Below are positions 59,695 to 64,000 of a stretch of 64,000 nucleotides of DNA, piece after piece. Origin of the DNA: Gilvibacter sediminis (GTDB taxonomy: Bacteria > Bacteroidota > Bacteroidia > Flavobacteriales > Flavobacteriaceae); the NCBI RefSeq assembly GCF_028561565.1, contig NZ_JAQQTE010000004.1:1-64000 (forward strand), given 5' to 3'. The translations under genes were made by a program, and so were the position numbers. The number at the start of each line of letters is the position of its first letter. The first letter of the stretch is position 1. The notes beneath the pieces were generated by a model. It saw nothing but the letters and a program-made list of their open reading frames with translations, searched no databases and was not told the DNA's origin.

Positions 59695-59958
59695 CTAGGA
59701 GCAGTTTTCCATTTCTATAATATAGAAACCACTACTTTTGATCTGTTTTTCCATTTCTGGAGTTGCTTGTGCTATATGACAAAAGGAGCAGTATTCTACA
59801 CGAATATCCAGATCGTTCAAGCTTTTGCTCTTTAAATATTCCTGCCCGTATTTAATTACGGCCTGTTTGTCTGTTATGCGCTCATTCACAACAATATCAA
59901 AATGCATTACCCTCCCAGAAGGTCGTTGGACATAAGTGTCCCAAACTGCTGCTCTCAT
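59695..59958 (-). CDS. DUF2024 family protein
   Basis: 87 residues. WDTYVQRPSGRVMHFDIVV opens the DUF2024 family. A CSFCH motif (Cys57, Cys60, His61) and Cys86 could bind metal. Function unknown. It overlaps the upstream lipoprotein gene by 4 bp (ATGA) and precedes the Cys-rich MarR gene by 53 bp. Confidence 0.88.
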   Translation of the reverse strand: MRAAVWDTYVQRPSGRVMHFDIVVNERITDKQAVIKYGQEYLKSKSLNDLDIRVEYCSFCHIAQATPEMEKQIKSSGFYIIEMENCS

Positions 59959-60677
59959 TTGTTAGTTACTTTAAATGGTAAACTGAGGTCTTTGCTTAAA
60001 ATACTGTAAACTCCATAAACACCGAGCATGGGTTTGTCTTCTTTGCTCGTGTTTACTTGCATATACGCCGTAAGGGCGTCAAAGTTGAATTTAGTTTTAT
60101 TACTCATGCGATAAGCGGGAACACTAACGCGGATTCTATTGTTGTTAGTGGTTACTGGGAAACCTGGAGAGTCCATATACATCGGCATTCCAGGGTTAGT
60201 TGGCGGAAGAGTGACTTCATCCGCACTTTTGAATTGAATCACAGAAAATCCGCCCGCAACACGATTGTCTTGTTGTAGCACTACCCAGTGTGGGTGCCAG
60301 ATAATTCCGTCATTACCATAGTTGGAGTCGCTGTTTTCATCCCAAAGCGGGGTGTCGTCAAAATCGGGGTGTGAAGTTAAGGCTAAGGCAAGTATTCCTT
60401 CTGCGTTTCCGAAGCCAACCGCGCTTGGGGAAAGAGTGGTTGGAAATACGTATCCTAAAACAGGGGCGCCATCCAATTGTCCCAGTTTTTGTGGAGTTGT
60501 TGCTCCTGCTTGTCCCTGCACAATAATGTCCCAAATAAGGAGGTCTAAGTCACTGTGATAGTTTACAACTGCTGATTCGATGATAAAATCATCGTTTTTG
60601 TATTGCTCAGCTTGTCCTTGCATACAACTAGATAAGACGAACCCAATAGATGCTAATAATACGCTTTTTAGTTTCAT
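59955..60677 (-). CDS. lipoprotein of unknown function
   Basis: 240 residues. Lipobox VLSSC gives Cys18. The mature part has a WHPHWVVLQQDNRVAGGFSVIQF stretch and a Tyr/Met-rich MYMDSPGFPV segment, with potential metal ligands in HPHW. No family was recognised. It is the first gene of the MarR/DUF2024 operon. Confidence 0.7.
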   Translation of the reverse strand: MKLKSVLLASIGFVLSSCMQGQAEQYKNDDFIIESAVVNYHSDLDLLIWDIIVQGQAGATTPQKLGQLDGAPVLGYVFPTTLSPSAVGFGNAEGILALALTSHPDFDDTPLWDENSDSNYGNDGIIWHPHWVVLQQDNRVAGGFSVIQFKSADEVTLPPTNPGMPMYMDSPGFPVTTNNNRIRVSVPAYRMSNKTKFNFDALTAYMQVNTSKEDKPMLGVYGVYSILSKDLSLPFKVTNK

Positions 60678-60701
60678 TGTTTTTAGTTTAAAATTTCATC
60701 A

Positions 60702-60726
60702 CAAATATAGTAAGGAATCCTAACTA
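60702..60726 (-). promoter_or_regulatory. promoter and operator of the MarR/DUF2024 operon
   Basis: The -7 box TATATTTG (minus, 60702-60709) lies 25 nt before ATG 60677. TAGTAAGGAATCCTAACTA (60708-60726, plus reading) is a 9+1+9 palindrome with one mismatch that overlaps it, as expected for a repressor site. Confidence 0.6.
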
Positions 60727-60782
60727 AATAGATTTTGAAAATAAATATTGCCTATGGAGCTATAGAGGAATAGGTTCTTTCC

Positions 60783-61547
60783 CTACCTTAAACTCTGCAA
60801 TTCTACCTGCAGTTCGGTAAGCATCTGTGCAATACTGCTTATTTTAAGCTCTTGGGCGTCGTATTCCTGGGTGTTGATGGAACAAGTGAATTCCCAAAGC
60901 TCTACGATCTCTGCAGCTGGAACCTCAAAGGCCTCATAGGCTTTGTTGTCTGAGATTAAACGAATGCTCCCCTGAGTCTTTAAGTTGTTCTCTACGCGTT
61001 TGTAAGTGATCCCGTTGTTAAGGGTCACCACCACATAAGTGGTTCCGTTTTTAATATCATCCAGACTTTCCACAAAGCGCGCTACCACATAAGAACCATC
61101 TTTAAGCGGTAGCATGGAATCTCCTTTAATGGGGAAGGCACGGTGCTTTCCGGTAGGCAAGAAAGGCAGCTTGATCTTTTCCAACTGTTCTATGTATTCC
61201 GGATCATCATAGCCCAACAAATAACCCGCAGAAGCTTTTACTGGCACTACTTCAATGACGTTCTCGTTAGCCTCATCCACCTGAATGGGAAACAATACCC
61301 GCTGTTGCCCGATCTCAATGAAGGAATGATCTTGAGCGCTGGTCAGATCGTTCTTGATCAAAATATCCACAGGAATTTTAAAGAAATCAGAAAAGGCCAC
61401 CAGCATAGCAATGGGCGGTTCCGAACGACCTTCTTCATAAGAGCCGATACGCGAACGCGGTACTTGCAACTCTTCAGCGAACTGTTCTTGAGTGAGTCCG
61501 CGGAGCTTGCGCAGGTGTCTGATGTTTTTGTGAATAATTTTATTCAT
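60783..61547 (-). CDS. LexA-like XRE-S24 repressor
   Basis: 254 residues. HTH_3 domain (about 8-62, LRKLRGLTQEQFAEELQVPRSRIGSYEEG) and an S24 peptidase domain with cleavage site Ala107-Gly108 (KASAGY), Ser144 in FPIKGDSM and Lys183 in TYKRV. It should self-cleave after DNA damage like LexA/CI. Its -7 box ends 6 nt before ATG. It is divergent from a polymerase III alpha gene and shares two direct repeats with it. Confidence 0.9.
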   Translation of the reverse strand: MNKIIHKNIRHLRKLRGLTQEQFAEELQVPRSRIGSYEEGRSEPPIAMLVAFSDFFKIPVDILIKNDLTSAQDHSFIEIGQQRVLFPIQVDEANENVIEVVPVKASAGYLLGYDDPEYIEQLEKIKLPFLPTGKHRAFPIKGDSMLPLKDGSYVVARFVESLDDIKNGTTYVVVTLNNGITYKRVENNLKTQGSIRLISDNKAYEAFEVPAAEIVELWEFTCSINTQEYDAQELKISSIAQMLTELQVELQSLR

Positions 61548-61598
61548 TTACTACAAATATAAGCAATAATTACTACAAATGATAGCTAATTTTGAAAT
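61548..61598. promoter_or_regulatory. divergent promoters with two TTACTACAAAT repeats
   Basis: Direct repeats TTACTACAAAT at 61548-61558 and 61570-61580 are 22 bp apart and extend to a shared AGC (15 of 20 positions equal). The first overlaps the repressor -7 box (TATATTTG, minus, 61554-61561). The second lies 6 bp upstream of the polymerase -7 box (TAATTTTG, 61587-61594). One repressor could cover both. Confidence 0.6.
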
Positions 61599-64000
61599 GT
61601 GTTTCTCAATACCCATACATACTACAGTTTGCGTTACGGCACTTTTGCTCCGGAACCCTTGTTGGAAGCCGCTTCCAGCCTGGGGATACAGCAAATGGCC
61701 TTTACCGATATAAACAATGTTTCGGCCTGCTTTGATCTGCTCAGATTGAGTCAGAAATACGGCATAAGACCGGTAGTTGGCGTGGATTTTAGAAACGGAG
61801 CCGAACAGCAATTCATCGCCTTGGCTAAAAGTCATGAAGGCTTTGCGCAGATCAACCGTTATTTGTCTCATTTTTTGCATGAAGATCTACAGATTCCTGC
61901 ACGGGCAGCTACACTTAAAGACAGTTTTATAATCTACCCTTTTGCGAGTTTTAAGGGAACCAAATTAGCCGAGCACGAGTTTTTAGGCGTCTGCCCTCAG
62001 GATTTGAACCGATTGAAATTCTCTCCCTGGCTCAAGCGTAAGCACAAGTTGGTGGCTCTGTATACTGTGAGCTTTGCGGGCAAACGCAGTTTCAACACCC
62101 ACAGGCTTTTACGGGCCATTGACAACAATACGCTCTTGAGCAAGTTGCCAGAATCTGAGCAAGGTCTGGAGACACATGTTTTGTGTGCGCCTGAGGCTTT
62201 AGAGCAGCAATATGCGTCTTTTCCATTTTTGTTGGACAATGCTACGGCACTGTTAGAGGCTTGTCGTTTTGAGTTTGATTTCTCTAACGAGACGCCCAAC
62301 AACCAAAGGACCTATACCGGCAATGCTGAGTTGGATTTTAGACTGCTCAAAAAACTGACCTATCAAGGTTTGGCCTATCGGTACGAATCCGCAGACGATA
62401 AGATCTTAGACCGTATTCAGAAGGAATTGACCATAGTTAAAGAAATGGGCTTTGTCTCGTATTTCTTGATCAATTGGAAGATCCTAAAATACGCCCGTTC
62501 CAAAGGGTATTTCTATGTGGGTCGAGGCAGTGGCGCCAACAGTATAGTAGCTTATTTGTTACGAATCACAGACGTAGATCCCATTGAATTGGATCTCTAC
62601 TTTGAACGATTCATAAATCTGTACCGCAAAAACCCGCCCGATTTTGATATTGATTTCTCTTGGAGTGATCGGGACGACGTGACTCAGTTCATCTTTAAAC
62701 GCTTCCCGAATTGTGCCTTGCTCACGGTTTACAACACCTTCAAATACAAGGCTGCTGTTCGTGAATTGGGGAAGGTCTTTGGTTTGCCCAAGGCGGAGAT
62801 CGATCTGCTTTCTGCAGGCAGCTATGTCTTTGAGCAGTTGGATTCCCTTTCTCGTTTGGTGGTGACCTACAGCAAGCGCATTCAGGGCTTTCCCAACTAT
62901 CTGGGCATTCACGCCGGAGGCATTCTCATTGCAGAAAAGCCTATGCATTATTACACCGCTACCTTTATGCCGCCCAAGGGCTTTCCCACCACGCAGTTCG
63001 ATATGGTGGTGGCAGAAGATATTGGCCTGTATAAGTTTGATATTCTGAGCCAACGCGGTCTGGGGAAGATCAAGGAAACCGTAGGTATTGTGGCTTACAA
63101 CCGTCCCAAGCAAAAGCCCATAGACATTCACGATATCAAAGGTTTCAAAGAAGATGAGCGCATCAAATACCTGCTGCGCAATGCCAAAGCCATTGGGTGT
63201 TTCTATGTGGAATCTCCAGCCATGCGGATGCTGCTTAAAAAGCTTCGGGTGGACGATTATTTAGGCTTGGTCGCTGCCAGTTCGGTGATCCGCCCCGGAG
63301 TTTCCAAGTCTGGGATGATGCGGGAATACATACTGCGCTACCGTTTCCCGGAAAGGCGCAAAGATGCCCATCCAATTCTACTAGACATCATGCCAGAGAC
63401 CTACGGGGTTATGGTGTATCAAGAAGACGTGATCAAGGTGGCACACTATTTTGGTGGGTTGACTTTAGGTGAGGCCGATATGCTGCGTCGTGGGATGTCT
63501 GGAAAATTCCGCTCTCGGGAGGAGTTTGCCAAGGTGAAGGATCAATTCTTTATGAACTGCCGCAATGCCGGCAAACCCGATGCTTTGATCGCAGAGATCT
63601 GGCGGCAGATAGAGAGTTTTGCCGGTTATGCTTTTGCCAAAGGACACTCCGCTTCTTATGCGGTGGAGAGCTATCAGAGTCTGTATCTCAAGGCTTATTT
63701 TCCTTTGGAATATATGGTGGCGACCATCAACAATTTTGGTGGTTTTTACCGCACGGAGTTCTATGTGCATGAGGCGCGTTTGCACGGCGGGATCATTGAG
63801 CCGCCCTGCGTGAATACCAGTAAACACGAAACCATCATCAAAGGCAAACATATTTATTTGGGCTTTATGTTTCTGCACGCTTTTGAGAGCAATACGGCTA
63901 AGGCCTTACTGAGTGAACGTGCAGCTAATGGCCCTTTTAAAAGCCTGGACGATTTTATAGAACGCGTGCCGGTAGGCATGGAGCAGCTCGCCATTTTGAT
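61599..64000 (+). CDS. dnaE: DNA polymerase III alpha subunit, second type (partial, runs off the window)
   Basis: About 800 residues visible from GTG 61599 (MFLNTHTYYSLRYGTFAPEPLLEAA). The frame is open to the end of the window. The PHP domain has TDINN in place of the usual TDHGN, so its metal site is probably lost. Palm motif PPDFDIDFSWSDRDD is intact, and SGMMREYI, YQEDVIKVAHYF and FAKGHSASYAVESYQSLYLKAY follow. The adjacent LexA-like gene suggests a damage-inducible polymerase. Its -7 box ends 4 nt before GTG. The replicative dnaE should lie elsewhere. Confidence 0.88.
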   Translation, partial: MFLNTHTYYSLRYGTFAPEPLLEAASSLGIQQMAFTDINNVSACFDLLRLSQKYGIRPVVGVDFRNGAEQQFIALAKSHEGFAQINRYLSHFLHEDLQIPARAATLKDSFIIYPFASFKGTKLAEHEFLGVCPQDLNRLKFSPWLKRKHKLVALYTVSFAGKRSFNTHRLLRAIDNNTLLSKLPESEQGLETHVLCAPEALEQQYASFPFLLDNATALLEACRFEFDFSNETPNNQRTYTGNAELDFRLLKKLTYQGLAYRYESADDKILDRIQKELTIVKEMGFVSYFLINWKILKYARSKGYFYVGRGSGANSIVAYLLRITDVDPIELDLYFERFINLYRKNPPDFDIDFSWSDRDDVTQFIFKRFPNCALLTVYNTFKYKAAVRELGKVFGLPKAEIDLLSAGSYVFEQLDSLSRLVVTYSKRIQGFPNYLGIHAGGILIAEKPMHYYTATFMPPKGFPTTQFDMVVAEDIGLYKFDILSQRGLGKIKETVGIVAYNRPKQKPIDIHDIKGFKEDERIKYLLRNAKAIGCFYVESPAMRMLLKKLRVDDYLGLVAASSVIRPGVSKSGMMREYILRYRFPERRKDAHPILLDIMPETYGVMVYQEDVIKVAHYFGGLTLGEADMLRRGMSGKFRSREEFAKVKDQFFMNCRNAGKPDALIAEIWRQIESFAGYAFAKGHSASYAVESYQSLYLKAYFPLEYMVATINNFGGFYRTEFYVHEARLHGGIIEPPCVNTSKHETIIKGKHIYLGFMFLHAFESNTAKALLSERAANGPFKSLDDFIERVPVGMEQLAIL

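Overview
The window is a chromosomal segment of a member of the Bacteroidota, almost certainly a marine-type Flavobacteriaceae. The evidence is the gene families (two DUF4249 lipoproteins behind a TonB-dependent receptor, DUF4835, DUF6095, DUF6913, DUF2024, type IX secretion C-terminal domains, the dnaA/LMW-phosphatase neighbourhood, monomeric isocitrate dehydrogenase) and repeated matches to the Bacteroidota promoter (-33 TTG/TTTG, about 19 bp, -7 TAnnTTTG) with few Shine-Dalgarno sequences. No tRNA, prophage, insertion sequence or CRISPR array was seen.

Layout. 1-294 is the tail of an rRNA operon (23S-5S spacer, 5S rRNA, terminator). 295-882 is non-coding with a strong inverted repeat. 883-3318 holds two paralogous lipoproteins, the second cut by an in-frame TGA, and a small secreted protein. 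3330-8557 holds murQ and a divergent operon of GH63 glycosidase, sodium:solute symporter and glycerate kinase, which reads as glucosyl-/mannosylglycerate salvage. 8552-12650 is a TonB receptor plus two DUF4249 lipoproteins. 12723-17881 holds icd, a large structured RNA candidate, rplS with a leader, trmD, a TPR protein and a GNAT enzyme. 17957-29852 holds a Tat-exported oxidoreductase, the long GAPDH, DegP/HtrA, dapF-GNAT-mltG, a lytic-enzyme-like protein, an RsmI-like methylase, a T9SS-exported sugar dehydrogenase, a phosphatase and dnaA. 30065-34977 holds YbgC, YigZ, EamA, ribD, GNAT, prmC and a LOG protein. 34978-35630 is a non-coding stretch rich in hairpins with a 6S-like RNA candidate. 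35631-48573 is a long housekeeping run (ligA, dapA, bamD, rpoZ, coaBC, DUF4835, recN, fabI, a T9SS protein, GT2, YbbR, coaE). 48646-58680 holds a two-component system, miaA, a Kv-type channel, a DnaQ/GIY-YIG fusion, YggS, DUF1015, a 3-hydroxyacyl-CoA dehydrogenase, a Gfo/Idh/MocA enzyme and pcm. 58686-60677 is a cysteine-rich MarR/DUF2024/lipoprotein operon. 60783-64000 is a LexA-like XRE-S24 repressor divergent from a second DNA polymerase III alpha gene that runs off the window.

The most promising undescribed element is the RNA candidate at about 15,115-15,610 (minus strand). It has its own consensus promoter (TTG-N19-TATATTTG), an intrinsic terminator, no credible ORF, and seven hairpins closed by GNRA tetraloops plus one closed by UUCG. 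I could not match it to RNase P RNA, tmRNA, SRP RNA or 6S RNA. Other items of interest are the paired operator-like repeats between the LexA-like gene and dnaE, the -7 boxes sitting only 4-6 nt ahead of start codons (predicted leaderless mRNAs), and the glycosylglycerate module.
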